Assembly: GCA_017940955.1 (NCBI GenBank)
Contig: JAGAXP010000193.1
Location: forward strand, 1 to 29,697
Direction: 5' to 3'
Source: Oribacterium sp.
GTDB taxonomy: Bacteria; Bacillota_A; Clostridia; Lachnospirales; Lachnospiraceae
Length of the DNA stretch: 29,697 nucleotides
The notes below the pieces were generated by a model, which saw only the letters and a program-made list of their open reading frames with translations, made no database searches and was not told the origin of the DNA. This document shows positions 6,151-14,379 of the stretch, piece by piece. Both the position numbers and the translations under genes were made by a program. How positions within the stretch are numbered: position 1 is the first letter of the stretch; each line of letters starts with the position of its first letter.

Positions 6151-7056
6151 ATGACCATACTGCAGTTAAAATATGTTATAGCTATAGATGAAGAAAGCTC
6201 CATGAGAAAGGCCGCTGACAGACTTTATGTTTCTCAGCCCGGCCTTTCAAGTGCTGTCAGAGAGCTTGAGAACGAGCTTGGAATACAGATATTTGAAAGA
6301 GTCCACAACGGTGTAGTTACCACATCGGCGGGGGCTTCTTTTATTGCCTATGCACGAAATGCCGTAGAACAGTTCGAAAAAGTGGAAGAAAAGTATCTCA
6401 ATACCAGAAAAGAAAAGCCTACCTTCTCCGTTTCCATGCAGCATTATACCATTGCCGTCAATGCCTTTATCGACACCATAAAGGAATACGATCACGCCGA
6501 GTACCAGTTTTCCATCAGGGAGACCCAGACCGGTGAAGTCATCGAAGATGTTAAGACCATGAAGAGTGAAGTTGGAGTCATAGCCCTCAGTGACTTCAAT
6601 AAAAAGACCTTCAAAAAGATCTTCACAGACGCATCCCTTGAGTTCCATGAGCTCTTCACAAGAGATGCCTATGTATATCTCAGTAAGGACCACCCGCTGT
6701 CAGACAGAGAGACCCTTTCCCTTAAGGATCTTCAGGATTACCCCTGCATGGTTTTTGACCAGGGGGACCAGACCTCCTTCTACTACAGAGAAGAGGCTCT
6801 TGCGACCTATGACTATAAAAAGGTCATAAGCACCAATGAAAGAGCAACATCCATCGAACTGATGCTTGGTCTTAATGGTTACGCTGTGGGCGCCGCCATG
6901 CTTGGTTCAGGAAGCACCTCTTCGGATATAAAGGTCATAAAACTGGAAGAGGACGAAACACTGACTTTCGGGTATATCATCAGAAAAGGTCAGGTGCTCC
7001 GCGAAATGGCAGAGACCTTCATAGAAAAACTTACGAATCACAAAACATTATCATAA
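6151..7056 (+). CDS. LysR-family transcriptional regulator
   Basis: A 301-residue regulator from this start. An earlier in-frame ATG (6118) lacks a ribosome site, whereas GAAAGG lies 9 bases before 6151 and the protein then begins MTILQLKYV, as LysR proteins do. The N-terminal winged helix-turn-helix includes ESSMRKAADRLYVSQPGLSS and RELENELGIQIFER. The remainder is the two-lobed periplasmic-binding-like effector domain, with LSKDHPLS near residue 180 typical of the hinge. It follows the trans-sulfuration gene by 63 bases on the same strand, so it probably controls this methionine/cysteine cluster. The effector is unknown; O-acetylserine or homocysteine are precedents among relatives. Confidence 0.9.
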   Translation: MTILQLKYVIAIDEESSMRKAADRLYVSQPGLSSAVRELENELGIQIFERVHNGVVTTSAGASFIAYARNAVEQFEKVEEKYLNTRKEKPTFSVSMQHYTIAVNAFIDTIKEYDHAEYQFSIRETQTGEVIEDVKTMKSEVGVIALSDFNKKTFKKIFTDASLEFHELFTRDAYVYLSKDHPLSDRETLSLKDLQDYPCMVFDQGDQTSFYYREEALATYDYKKVISTNERATSIELMLGLNGYAVGAAMLGSGSTSSDIKVIKLEEDETLTFGYIIRKGQVLREMAETFIEKLTNHKTLS

Positions 7057-7081
7057 TCTGAATTTAAATCCGGAGAATAGA

Positions 7082-7218
7082 ATGAAAACTGCGATCATTA
7101 GACTTCCGACAATGACTGGAAGATCACACAGATCTATGTTGATGCTTCAGAGTGGCCCCACACCGTTGCGGACACAGACATTGATGAGCTCTTTGACGGC
7201 GTAATGTATGCAGGCTGA
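7082..7218 (+). pseudogene. possible gene remnant, unidentified
   Basis: An ATG at 7082 opens a short frame, MKTAIIR. A second frame offset by two bases (7102-7218) reads TSDNDWKITQIYVDASEWP and continues to VMYAG and a TGA. The second frame has balanced, protein-like composition with acidic and aromatic residues, whereas the first turns into Ser/Thr/Met-rich shadow sequence. One indel would join them into about 45 residues, perhaps all that survives of a larger gene. No family is recognised. It may also be chance. Confidence 0.25.
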
Positions 7219-7261
7219 TAAATAAATCACATGATTTTCAAAAAAATACACATGGTATAGA

Positions 7262-7299
7262 AAAACTGTTCTCCTATGATATAGGAGGACAGGTTTTTT
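7262..7299 (+). terminator. intrinsic terminator between the sulfur cluster and the uronide locus
   Basis: CTGTTCTCCTA (7266-7276) pairs with TAGGAGGACAG (7282-7292) with one wobble, then GTTTTTT. A run of A residues precedes the stem. It separates the LysR gene from the uronide genes. Confidence 0.88.
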
Positions 7300-7431
7300 A
7301 TACAGAAAACACAGGATGTATGCCGATACATTCTTCGGCACATTATCTGCATATTCTCAGCACAAAGCTTTGATATATTGTTTTCATTTCAAAAAAAATA
7401 TGCTGCATATAACACATCGAGGAGAAGAAGC

Positions 7432-8238
7432 ATGAAGATATCCATATATAACGAATGGGATCGCATCCCGCATAAAGAAGCGGAAGATGAGTTTGAACTC
7501 TGTCTTTCCTACGAGGGTGAGTACCGAAAGGGTGATATCATTGATATATCCGGTCTTGAGCCCGGCAGGTTTTATGTTGTACGTATCGATCAGGCCATGT
7601 CCCCGTCTATCGTATATATAACCAAATCCAGAGTTCTGTACCCTGTGCCGTTTTACGCCCAAAAGGAAAATATCGATCCTCTTGCCTTTTCCGGCTGCAG
7701 GCATACGGTCTATATCAGGAAAGCCATGCCTTATGAGGTTAATGTCTACAGAAACCTTTCGGAAAACACCTTTGATCAGCACAGCGAAACCGGTGTTTAT
7801 CCTCATGCCGCTGCCAACATCGAGACCCGGGGCGAATCAGTTTTTTCAGCGCAGAATGCCATAAACGGCAACATAGCCCATGGAAGCCACGGAGAGTGGC
7901 CCTATGAATCCTGGGGCATAAACCGTGATCCCGATGCAGAGTTCCGGCTGGATTTCGGACGTCCGGTGAACATACGGGAGATATGGATATATGAACGCTG
8001 CGATTTCCCTCATGACAGCTGGTGGACAGAAGGCACTGTCACCTTTTCAACCGGCAGAGCAGTGACACTGCCTTTTGAAAAGCGCCCTGATGGAAGCGCA
8101 CAAAAGTTCAGCCTTGAAGAAAATAATGTTACTTACCTTACTTTAAACAGACTTATACAGGCTGAGGATCCGAGTCCTTTCCCTGCCCTCACTCAGATAA
8201 AGGTCTTCGGAACCGAAGCCGAAGAATATAAATTTTGA
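7432..8238 (+). CDS. galactose-binding-fold (F5/8 C-like) protein of the uronide locus
   Basis: A 268-residue protein. I chose the ATG at 7432 because GAGGAG lies 7-12 bases upstream; the frame is open further back but without a ribosome site. No signal peptide is present, so it should be cytoplasmic. Residues 1-115 look beta-rich and are unassigned. Residues about 120-260 resemble a discoidin-like carbohydrate-binding jelly roll: YPHAAANIETRGES, then AINGNIAHGSHGEWPYESWG, FRLDFGRPVNIREIWIYER, and a closing strand TQIKVFG. That order matches F5/8 type C domains that follow polysaccharide-active enzymes. Here it is a separate gene 115 bases before the heparinase-like gene. It may be an accessory or substrate-handling subunit. 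A catalytic role cannot be excluded. Confidence 0.6.
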   Translation: MKISIYNEWDRIPHKEAEDEFELCLSYEGEYRKGDIIDISGLEPGRFYVVRIDQAMSPSIVYITKSRVLYPVPFYAQKENIDPLAFSGCRHTVYIRKAMPYEVNVYRNLSENTFDQHSETGVYPHAAANIETRGESVFSAQNAINGNIAHGSHGEWPYESWGINRDPDAEFRLDFGRPVNIREIWIYERCDFPHDSWWTEGTVTFSTGRAVTLPFEKRPDGSAQKFSLEENNVTYLTLNRLIQAEDPSPFPALTQIKVFGTEAEEYKF

Positions 8239-8281
8239 TAATCACTTATCATGTTCCACATGTATATCCAGCATGAAGTCT

Positions 8282-8317
8282 CTGTCCCACTTTTGTGTAA
8301 GAAGAAGTGTGGGACAG
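8282..8317 (+). other. intercistronic hairpin without T tract
   Basis: CTGTCCCAC (8282-8290) pairs perfectly with GTGGGACAG (8309-8317). It is followed by TCTTATG rather than a T run. It may stabilise the upstream transcript end or partly attenuate read-through into the heparinase-like gene. Confidence 0.5.
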
Positions 8318-8353
8318 TCTTATGACACTTATATCATCTGACCGGGAGAACCT

Positions 8354-10552
8354 ATGTCATTTTCAATTAATAATTCAACAGAGAAAAATCCAAAAACCGG
8401 ATCACCGAAATTGGGGGCTTTATCAGAAGTCGGCTCCTTCATTTCGCTGCCGGATATATCCCACCGCCATTTTTGGGACAGCCTTCCTTCGGACTATAAA
8501 AGGGAGCGTCTGGCACTATCGGAAAAGGCATTATCCGCTTCCTGGTCTGAGATCTTCATGTCAGATTACCTGAGATTCTCAAAGGACGGAAACCGTGTGC
8601 TTTTTGAGGAAAAGTTCTTTACCCGCCGCCGTATGCTTACTCACCTTGTGATGGGGGAATGCATCGAAAACAAGGGCAGTTTTCTGGCAAAGATACTAGA
8701 TGGTATATACCTCATCCTCGGCGAGACAAGCTGGTGCCTGCCGGCTCATAACAGCTATATTAGAGACACGAAGCAGTACTCATATCCTGACACCTCACGC
8801 CCTGTAGTTGACCTTTTTGCAGCAGAAACTGCCGCTGTGCTTTCAGTGGCGGAGAAGCTGCTGAGACCTGCCCTGAAGAAGGCAAGTCCCTTTATCAGTT
8901 CAACCATAGATAATGTATTGTATGAAAGAGTATTGGCACCTTACCTTCATTTCCACTTCTGGTGGAAGGGCAACGGTCTGGAGCCTATGTGCAACTGGAC
9001 TCCATGGATCACCCAGAACATACTGCTCACAGCATTTACAAGACCATATGATGAAGGCAGTAAGACAGTACCCTCCCATGATGCCCGGTTCACTGCAGAA
9101 AAAGCTGCCGTCTCTGCAGGCTTCGGAAACAAGGCTTCTGATAACACTTCATCTACAGGCAGTTCAAGTGAACAATTAAGCAACAGATATATGGCATCTC
9201 CTCAGCTTGCAGAGCTGCTTTGCGATGAGAGCGGTCTCGCTGATCCCCCTGACTGGAGACATAAGCATTTGCTGCCGACACAGAAGGAGCTCAGCAGGAT
9301 CTATGATTCTGCCGTAAGCTCTGTTCACCACTTTTTAGACGAGTATGCGGAGGACGGCTGCTGTGATGAAGGGGCTCAGTACTACAGTCATGCGGGGCTG
9401 TGTCTTTTCGGATGCCTCAGCTTGCTAAGGGATATCTCCGGGAGCTTTTCAGACGCTTTACGAGACAACTTATCTGCTGCCGGGATAGAGAGTGAGTTTT
9501 CAAAAGACATGACGAAGCTTCATAATATCGCAACCTACATCATGAAGGTTCACATCGGTGATGACTATTATGTCAACTTTGCCGATTGTTCTCCTCATGC
9601 CGGAAGGAGAGGTGCCCGGGAATATCTGTTTGGGGCACTGGTCTCGGAGCCTGCCATGATGGATTTTGCCGCCCGGGACTACCGGCATGAGTCCTGGACA
9701 GAACGTCTTTCACCAAACGAGGAAAACCTATGGTATCATGTGCTCAATGCCCAGTGCCATGAGCTGATGATGGACCTTAGCGCTACCTCCGGCACTTCAT
9801 CAGCTGCCGGTGATGCATGGTTCCCAAGTACCGGTCTCATGGTGACCAGAGATTCTCATTATGTTTTGGCGGCAAAAGCCGGTGATAATGCAGACTCCCA
9901 CAACCATAACGACGTGGGAAGCTTTATCCTGTACAAGGACAAAAAGCCCTTCATCATCGATCTGGGGGTCGGAAGCTACACGAAAAAGACATTTTCAAAG
10001 GACAGATACGATATCTGGACCATGCAGTCCCAGTACCATAACCTGCCAAGCTTCTACGATGCGAAAGGTCATCTCATTATGGAACATGACGGAGCGGATT
10101 TCAGAGCAACTGATGTGATATGTCATATGGATGAAGCAGGAGCGGAGCTTTCCATGGAACTCCGGAAAGCTTACCCTAAGCTGGACGGGAGGCTGCTGCG
10201 TACAGTACGCCTCAAAAAAGACTTAACAGAAAACCATGCATTGAGTCCCCTGCCGGCAGATACCTCCGTCACAGATGCACCTGTCATCATCAAGGACTGT
10301 TATGACGGAAAATTAAAGCTGGTTGAAAACATAATATGCTATGAAAAGCCGGAGCCGGTTGAAGGGACAAAAGCTGACTCATGTATCATACGTATCGGAG
10401 CAATAGGAGCATTGCTTGGGGATGGCTTTTCAGATATCAGGATAGAAGAGCTGCCTGTCACAGATGCGCGTCTCGGTGAGACATGGAAGCATTCCTGCTA
10501 CAGGATACAGCTGACTGCTTCTCAAAAAACAGTGACGATGGGATATATTTAA
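8354..10552 (+). CDS. heparinase II/III-like polysaccharide lyase
   Basis: A 732-residue protein with no signal peptide, hence intracellular. The N-terminal half is a helical (alpha/alpha) toroid, with FWWKGNGLEPMCNWTPWI around 200 and YYSHAGLCLFG near 345. The C-terminal half is a beta-sandwich containing the heparinase II/III hallmark AGDNADSHNHNDVGSF (about 508-523; H516, N517, H518, N519, D520) followed by DLGVGSYT. The family cleaves uronic-acid polysaccharides by beta-elimination, leaving 4,5-unsaturated uronates that GH88 enzymes remove; a GH88 gene is in this locus. A Ser/Thr-rich insert lies at about residues 237-285. Substrate cannot be read from sequence. Some relatives are not lyases, so activity is inferred. 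A GGGAGA ribosome site lies 6 bases before the ATG. Confidence 0.82.
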   Translation: MSFSINNSTEKNPKTGSPKLGALSEVGSFISLPDISHRHFWDSLPSDYKRERLALSEKALSASWSEIFMSDYLRFSKDGNRVLFEEKFFTRRRMLTHLVMGECIENKGSFLAKILDGIYLILGETSWCLPAHNSYIRDTKQYSYPDTSRPVVDLFAAETAAVLSVAEKLLRPALKKASPFISSTIDNVLYERVLAPYLHFHFWWKGNGLEPMCNWTPWITQNILLTAFTRPYDEGSKTVPSHDARFTAEKAAVSAGFGNKASDNTSSTGSSSEQLSNRYMASPQLAELLCDESGLADPPDWRHKHLLPTQKELSRIYDSAVSSVHHFLDEYAEDGCCDEGAQYYSHAGLCLFGCLSLLRDISGSFSDALRDNLSAAGIESEFSKDMTKLHNIATYIMKVHIGDDYYVNFADCSPHAGRRGAREYLFGALVSEPAMMDFAARDYRHESWTERLSPNEENLWYHVLNAQCHELMMDLSATSGTSSAAGDAWFPSTGLMVTRDSHYVLAAKAGDNADSHNHNDVGSFILYKDKKPFIIDLGVGSYTKKTFSKDRYDIWTMQSQYHNLPSFYDAKGHLIMEHDGADFRATDVICHMDEAGAELSMELRKAYPKLDGRLLRTVRLKKDLTENHALSPLPADTSVTDAPVIIKDCYDGKLKLVENIICYEKPEPVEGTKADSCIIRIGAIGALLGDGFSDIRIEELPVTDARLGETWKHSCYRIQLTASQKTVTMGYI

Positions 10553-10558
10553 AGCACT

Positions 10559-10608
10559 GGAAGAAGAGCTGCAATGCGGCTGCCGTAAACGCCTGCAGCT
10601 TTTCTTCC
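10559..10608. terminator. large hairpin between convergent genes
   Basis: Bases 10559-10573 (GGAAGAAGAGCTGCA) pair with 10594-10608 (TGCAGCTTTTCTTCC), 15 bp with one wobble. It starts 6 bases past the heparinase-like stop and lies between converging transcripts. No clean T tract follows on either side, so termination efficiency is uncertain. Confidence 0.6.
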
Positions 10609-10700
10609 GAGACAATATTGTTATGCCAATTCATAACATAAAGCGGCCATCCTCTGGTGACTTGTACTCAAAGATATTATGCTGCAGCCCCTTTAATACA

Positions 10701-12047
10701 TCACTCACCCTCTGTTTTGGCCTGTATAAACTCTCTCGGAGAGACTCCCACAACCTTTTTAAAAACCTTTGAAAAGTAAAATGCCGATTCAAAGCCGAGG
10801 GCATCCGCAACCTCATAGACCTTCATATCGTCTGATAGCAGCATCCGCTTGGCTTCCTCTATCTTTCTCGTGTACACATACTCTGAAAAGCCCACATCTG
10901 TATTTTTCTTGAAAAGAACCGACAGATATGCCGGTGACAGTCCGAAGGCATCGGCAATCTCATTGAGCTGCAGCCTGCCGCCCAGATTTTTGTCAATGTA
11001 ATCCTGTATAGCGCTTATGAGCTTGTCCTTACCGGAGCGTCTGTTTGCCCCCACAAGATGACTGAACAGCTTTATAGGAGAGTCCTTATCGGTTTCCTTC
11101 TCCGCAGCTTCAGCCTCCTCAAAGGAAGTATGTATATCAACAGGTGAGGAGACCGCTGTTCCTATCCCAAAATACAGATTGACATTAAAATAGTTATTGA
11201 TCATGGTATGGGCATTTTCCAGAGCCTCCTGTATGTGCTCCATGCTTTCGGCAACGGGAGTGTTCTCCGTAAAAAAGAACAGTATAGTAAAATGTTCCGT
11301 ATCATTGGACACAAGATAACATGGCGCATACCTTTCCACGATTTCTCTAGTCATGGTGAGACACGAACGGTACAGAGTGATGAGATGTCCTGCATCATAC
11401 CTGCTGACCTCCGCAGTAGCCGAAGCCTGCACCGGTGCTGCGCCTGTGACATTTCCGGCAGTTCCCGAAACGATTTCCGCAAATGCAACGATATACCTGT
11501 TGAAGTTGAAATCCATCTGAACATTGGCAGCCTCATGCTCCAGAGAGGCTGCACTCTCAAATTCCCTGTTGAGCAGATTCATCATAAAGTGCTGTCTCAA
11601 TTCCTCAAGCTGGACAGTATCGGCATTACGGGAAAACTTATCGTTCACAGCCTCCTGATCCTTCTTTATATGACTGACTCTGTCTATCGCTTTTCGCAGG
11701 GCTTCCCCAAGATTTTCTTTGTTAAGTTCAATTTTTATGAGGTAATCCACAGCCTGACAGGAGAGTGCCTTTCTCACCAGGTCGAACTCCTCATAGGCTG
11801 TAAGCATGATAAATGCAGGCACAGCCCCAAAGCTCCTGCTGCATTTTTCAAGCAGCTCAAGTCCTGTCATCACCGGCATCTTTATGTCCGCGATCACTAT
11901 GTCAGGCAGCTCTGCAGCTATGATATCCAAAGCCTCCTTGCCGTTGGAGGCAGCTCCTATAACCTCTATGTCCTCCAGCCCCTGAAGCATAGACCTGAGT
12001 CCCACCTGTACAAGAGGCTCATCATCAACAACTAAAACCTTATACAT
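10701..12047 (-). CDS. YesN-type response regulator (REC + AraC)
   Basis: A 448-residue cytoplasmic regulator. The receiver domain (1-125) has the acidic pocket D8/D9/E10, phospho-acceptor D54 in IADIKMP, T83 and K105. A middle domain (about 140-330) includes a loop insert, GTAGNVTGAAPVQASATAEV, absent from most relatives I know. The C-terminal 100 residues hold two AraC helix-turn-helices: LQLNEIADAFGLSPAYLSVL and the segment VYEVADALGFESAFYFSKVF ending in GVSPREF. It lies 75 bases downstream of the sensor kinase, in the same operon, and the pair is divergent from the ABC importer genes. By family precedent it activates those genes, with the dyads at 14120-14150 as candidate sites. Confidence 0.93.
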   Translation of the reverse strand: MYKVLVVDDEPLVQVGLRSMLQGLEDIEVIGAASNGKEALDIIAAELPDIVIADIKMPVMTGLELLEKCSRSFGAVPAFIMLTAYEEFDLVRKALSCQAVDYLIKIELNKENLGEALRKAIDRVSHIKKDQEAVNDKFSRNADTVQLEELRQHFMMNLLNREFESAASLEHEAANVQMDFNFNRYIVAFAEIVSGTAGNVTGAAPVQASATAEVSRYDAGHLITLYRSCLTMTREIVERYAPCYLVSNDTEHFTILFFFTENTPVAESMEHIQEALENAHTMINNYFNVNLYFGIGTAVSSPVDIHTSFEEAEAAEKETDKDSPIKLFSHLVGANRRSGKDKLISAIQDYIDKNLGGRLQLNEIADAFGLSPAYLSVLFKKNTDVGFSEYVYTRKIEEAKRMLLSDDMKVYEVADALGFESAFYFSKVFKKVVGVSPREFIQAKTEGE

Positions 12048-12122
12048 AAAACACCAACCTCATATATCACTATGATCATATAACTAACGGCTCTTTACCT
12101 TATTATGCTTTTGCCATTCACA

Positions 12123-13979
12123 TCAATCCTTAATTATAACCGGTAATGTAAACCTCATTATCGTATACCTTGACACCTCAGATATGATAGATAATCCGTA
12201 CTCATCCCCAAAGGTATACTTGATCCTCCGGGATACATTGGAAACCCCGATATGCCGGAAGAGATCATCTGCCCCCTCAAGCTCACCCGAAAGAGTCTTA
12301 TCTATCTGCTCCTGTGTCATGCCTATCCCGTCATCCTTTACATCTATGATGAGCAGCTTTCCATCATAAGCTCCGGTCTCTGTGTCATGCTTTCCATCAT
12401 TGTCATCGTTCTCTGTACTGTCAGCTCCATCATCCTTAAGATATACAGAAACAACGATCTTTCCGGCTCCGCCCTTAGGCTCTATACCATGAAATATAGC
12501 ATTTTCGATAATCGGCTGCAGTGAAAATCTGTTGACTGCTGCCTGCAGCAGCCCCTCATCCTTTATATCTGTCTCAAGCTCTATAGTACCGCCGTAACGG
12601 TATCTCATTATAGTGAAGTAATCCTTAACCAGATCCAGCTCCTGCTTCAAGGTGATGACATTTTCCCTGCTCTTGGATATGTTCCTGAGGAGCCTTGAAA
12701 GGGCAGTGGACATATCAGCGATACCCTCAGACCCCTGTATGGCTGCCATCCACTTAATGGTATTCAGAGTGTTGTACAGGAAATGCGGATTGATCTGTGA
12801 CTGAAGTATCTGATATTCCAGCTCCTGCTTTTTCTTCTCATCCTGAACCTTCTTTTCCATCAGATTCCGGACATTGAGGGACAGCTTATTGATACCAGTA
12901 CCTATGGCACCCAGCTCATTGTCCCATTCTATGGACTCGTCCCGTGAAAAGTCACCGTCACCAACCCTCTCAAGCTTATCTATAAGCCTGGTGATAGGTC
13001 TTGTTATAACATGATTCATACGGAACCAAAGCATGAGTCCTATAAATATGATGGAAAATCCGAGAAAAAAGATCACTCCCAGATAAAAGTTCAGCTTTAT
13101 GTTCATATCTATCCGGGAGGGCAGCAGATACAGGGTAAATGCATCGTTTCTGAGCATCAGACTGACAACACTGTCCGGCACCCTGCTCTCTGTAAGCTCA
13201 CCGCTTCTGAACTCATAGCTATGCCCCTTCCCGATGGATATAAATATCCTTTCGTCTGTTTTAAGCTCATAGTTACTTAAAACAGTTGTGATCACAGAAG
13301 GAGAAACCTCCAGATAGACAAAGCCTATGACCTCAGATGAAGACAGGGATTGGATCGGTCTCACCATAGGGATCACACGATCTCCGGAGAAAGAACTGAC
13401 AGGACTCTCCTTTAATCCGTAATACCTGAAATCCCCGGCCCTCAGCAGATGATAAAAATAATTGGTTGCCATGATCTCCCCGGTGAGAGAACGGGAGGAT
13501 GTGACAGATGCATTCTGCAGAGACTGCAGATAATGCTTACCGTCAATAGAGCTGACTATCGCTCTTTTTATATGTCTTGTACGTCCCATGGCATTGTATT
13601 CGTTGTTGAAATGATCCCATGTGGTAAGTGCGAGACGCCTGTCAACCGCATTCCGCTCCTTAAGCATCTCGGGAGACAGAGAATCAGCTTCCTTTTCCTC
13701 TGCCTTCATCCTATTGAGGTACGTATTGATGGTACTGTCGATGGTCGTCCACATGGCAAAATTGGCTGCATTGTCTATTGACTGATCTATCTCTGAGCCG
13801 AGGAGCTGCAGGCTGCTCTGTGCAGTCTGACGTATATTGTGTTTCAGGTTATCCCTGAGATACAGAAAACTCAAAATCGCAAGCAGGATGGACACAAAGA
13901 CCGCAAATCCCATGGAATACATAACGATCTGAAACTTTATTGATTTAAAACGCTTTCTCATTTCGGAATAATATTTCAT
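12123..13979 (-). CDS. YesM-type sensor histidine kinase
   Basis: A 618-residue membrane kinase. One membrane helix lies at about 17-41 and another at about 296-320, enclosing an extracellular sensor of about 250 residues. A HAMP linker follows (ITRPITRLIDKLERVGDGDF). The His_kinase domain has QINPHFLYNTLNTI with phospho-acceptor H399, then the ATPase domain with the N-box FSLQPIIENAIFHGI and a G-box DVKDDGIGM. An acidic insert (DDGADSTENDDNDGKHD and onward) sits between ATPase strands, in a loop usually short. AGGTGGGG precedes the ATG. It likely senses an extracellular saccharide, perhaps through the ABC binding protein, and phosphorylates the adjacent regulator. Confidence 0.93.
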   Translation of the reverse strand: MKYYSEMRKRFKSIKFQIVMYSMGFAVFVSILLAILSFLYLRDNLKHNIRQTAQSSLQLLGSEIDQSIDNAANFAMWTTIDSTINTYLNRMKAEEKEADSLSPEMLKERNAVDRRLALTTWDHFNNEYNAMGRTRHIKRAIVSSIDGKHYLQSLQNASVTSSRSLTGEIMATNYFYHLLRAGDFRYYGLKESPVSSFSGDRVIPMVRPIQSLSSSEVIGFVYLEVSPSVITTVLSNYELKTDERIFISIGKGHSYEFRSGELTESRVPDSVVSLMLRNDAFTLYLLPSRIDMNIKLNFYLGVIFFLGFSIIFIGLMLWFRMNHVITRPITRLIDKLERVGDGDFSRDESIEWDNELGAIGTGINKLSLNVRNLMEKKVQDEKKKQELEYQILQSQINPHFLYNTLNTIKWMAAIQGSEGIADMSTALSRLLRNISKSRENVITLKQELDLVKDYFTIMRYRYGGTIELETDIKDEGLLQAAVNRFSLQPIIENAIFHGIEPKGGAGKIVVSVYLKDDGADSTENDDNDGKHDTETGAYDGKLLIIDVKDDGIGMTQEQIDKTLSGELEGADDLFRHIGVSNVSRRIKYTFGDEYGLSIISEVSRYTIMRFTLPVIIKD

Positions 13980-14051
13980 ATTTCCCCACCTGATCCCATC
14001 ACTGAAATCATGTACCGCTTAAGAGCTAAATCGTAAAACACATAAGAGAAC

Positions 14052-14061
14052 ACACCGGTGT
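14052..14061. promoter_or_regulatory. 10-bp palindrome upstream of the kinase gene
   Basis: ACACCGGTGT is a perfect palindrome 73 bases before the kinase start codon, inside the divergent intergenic region. It is a candidate operator; no factor is identified. Confidence 0.3.
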
Positions 14062-14119
14062 ATTTCCGGAAGGTTTGTCACCAAATATCGATCACGGTTC
14101 CGGATTCAGCAAATTCTAT

Positions 14120-14150
14120 ACTGTGAATGTTTACAGTGTAAATATTTACA
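14120..14150. promoter_or_regulatory. paired dyads in the divergent control region
   Basis: ACTGTgaatgtttACAGT (14120-14137) abuts TGTAAATATTTACA (14137-14150), a perfect 14-bp palindrome. TTTACA recurs 15 bases apart within the block. It lies about 100 bases upstream of the probable importer promoter, a normal position for an AraC-type activator. The palindrome also resembles LacI-family operators, but no LacI gene is in the window. Confidence 0.5.
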
Positions 14151-14221
14151 TATTTTTTCAACAAAAGTACATGTTTTGGAAATCTGCTAAAAAAAAGCAA
14201 AATTACTTTGAAAAATTTGTA

Positions 14222-14250
14222 TTCAATTTAAGTCACGAGAATTCTACAAT
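14222..14250 (+). promoter_or_regulatory. probable promoter of the ABC importer operon
   Basis: TTCAAT (14222-14227), a 17-bp spacer and TACAAT (14245-14250). The -10 is one base from consensus and the -35 is poor, which suits an activator-dependent promoter. The leader would be about 120 bases and contains the palindrome ACGGATC-A-GATCCGT (14348-14362) just before the AGGAGG ribosome site. Confidence 0.4.
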
Positions 14251-14379
14251 AAATCTAACCTTAAGGCAATGTGACAGATATCTGTAAAAAACACATTACC
14301 TGCTCGAAAACCACTCCGGAGCCCATCCGGACAGGTCTTATGAACAAACGGATCAGATCCGTAACAATAGGAGGTAAAT

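Larger units (their letters stand above)
13980..14379. other. 400-bp divergent intergenic region
   Basis: It separates the kinase operon (left, minus) from the importer operon (right, plus). It holds the palindromes, the candidate promoter and the importer leader described separately. The 14150-14245 stretch is strongly A/T-rich. I see no gene in it. Confidence 0.6.

Noticed and set aside
14137..14150. TGTAAATATTTACA as a CcpA (cre) site
   Set aside because: It lacks the central CG and the G positions of the cre consensus; it is better left as a generic palindrome.
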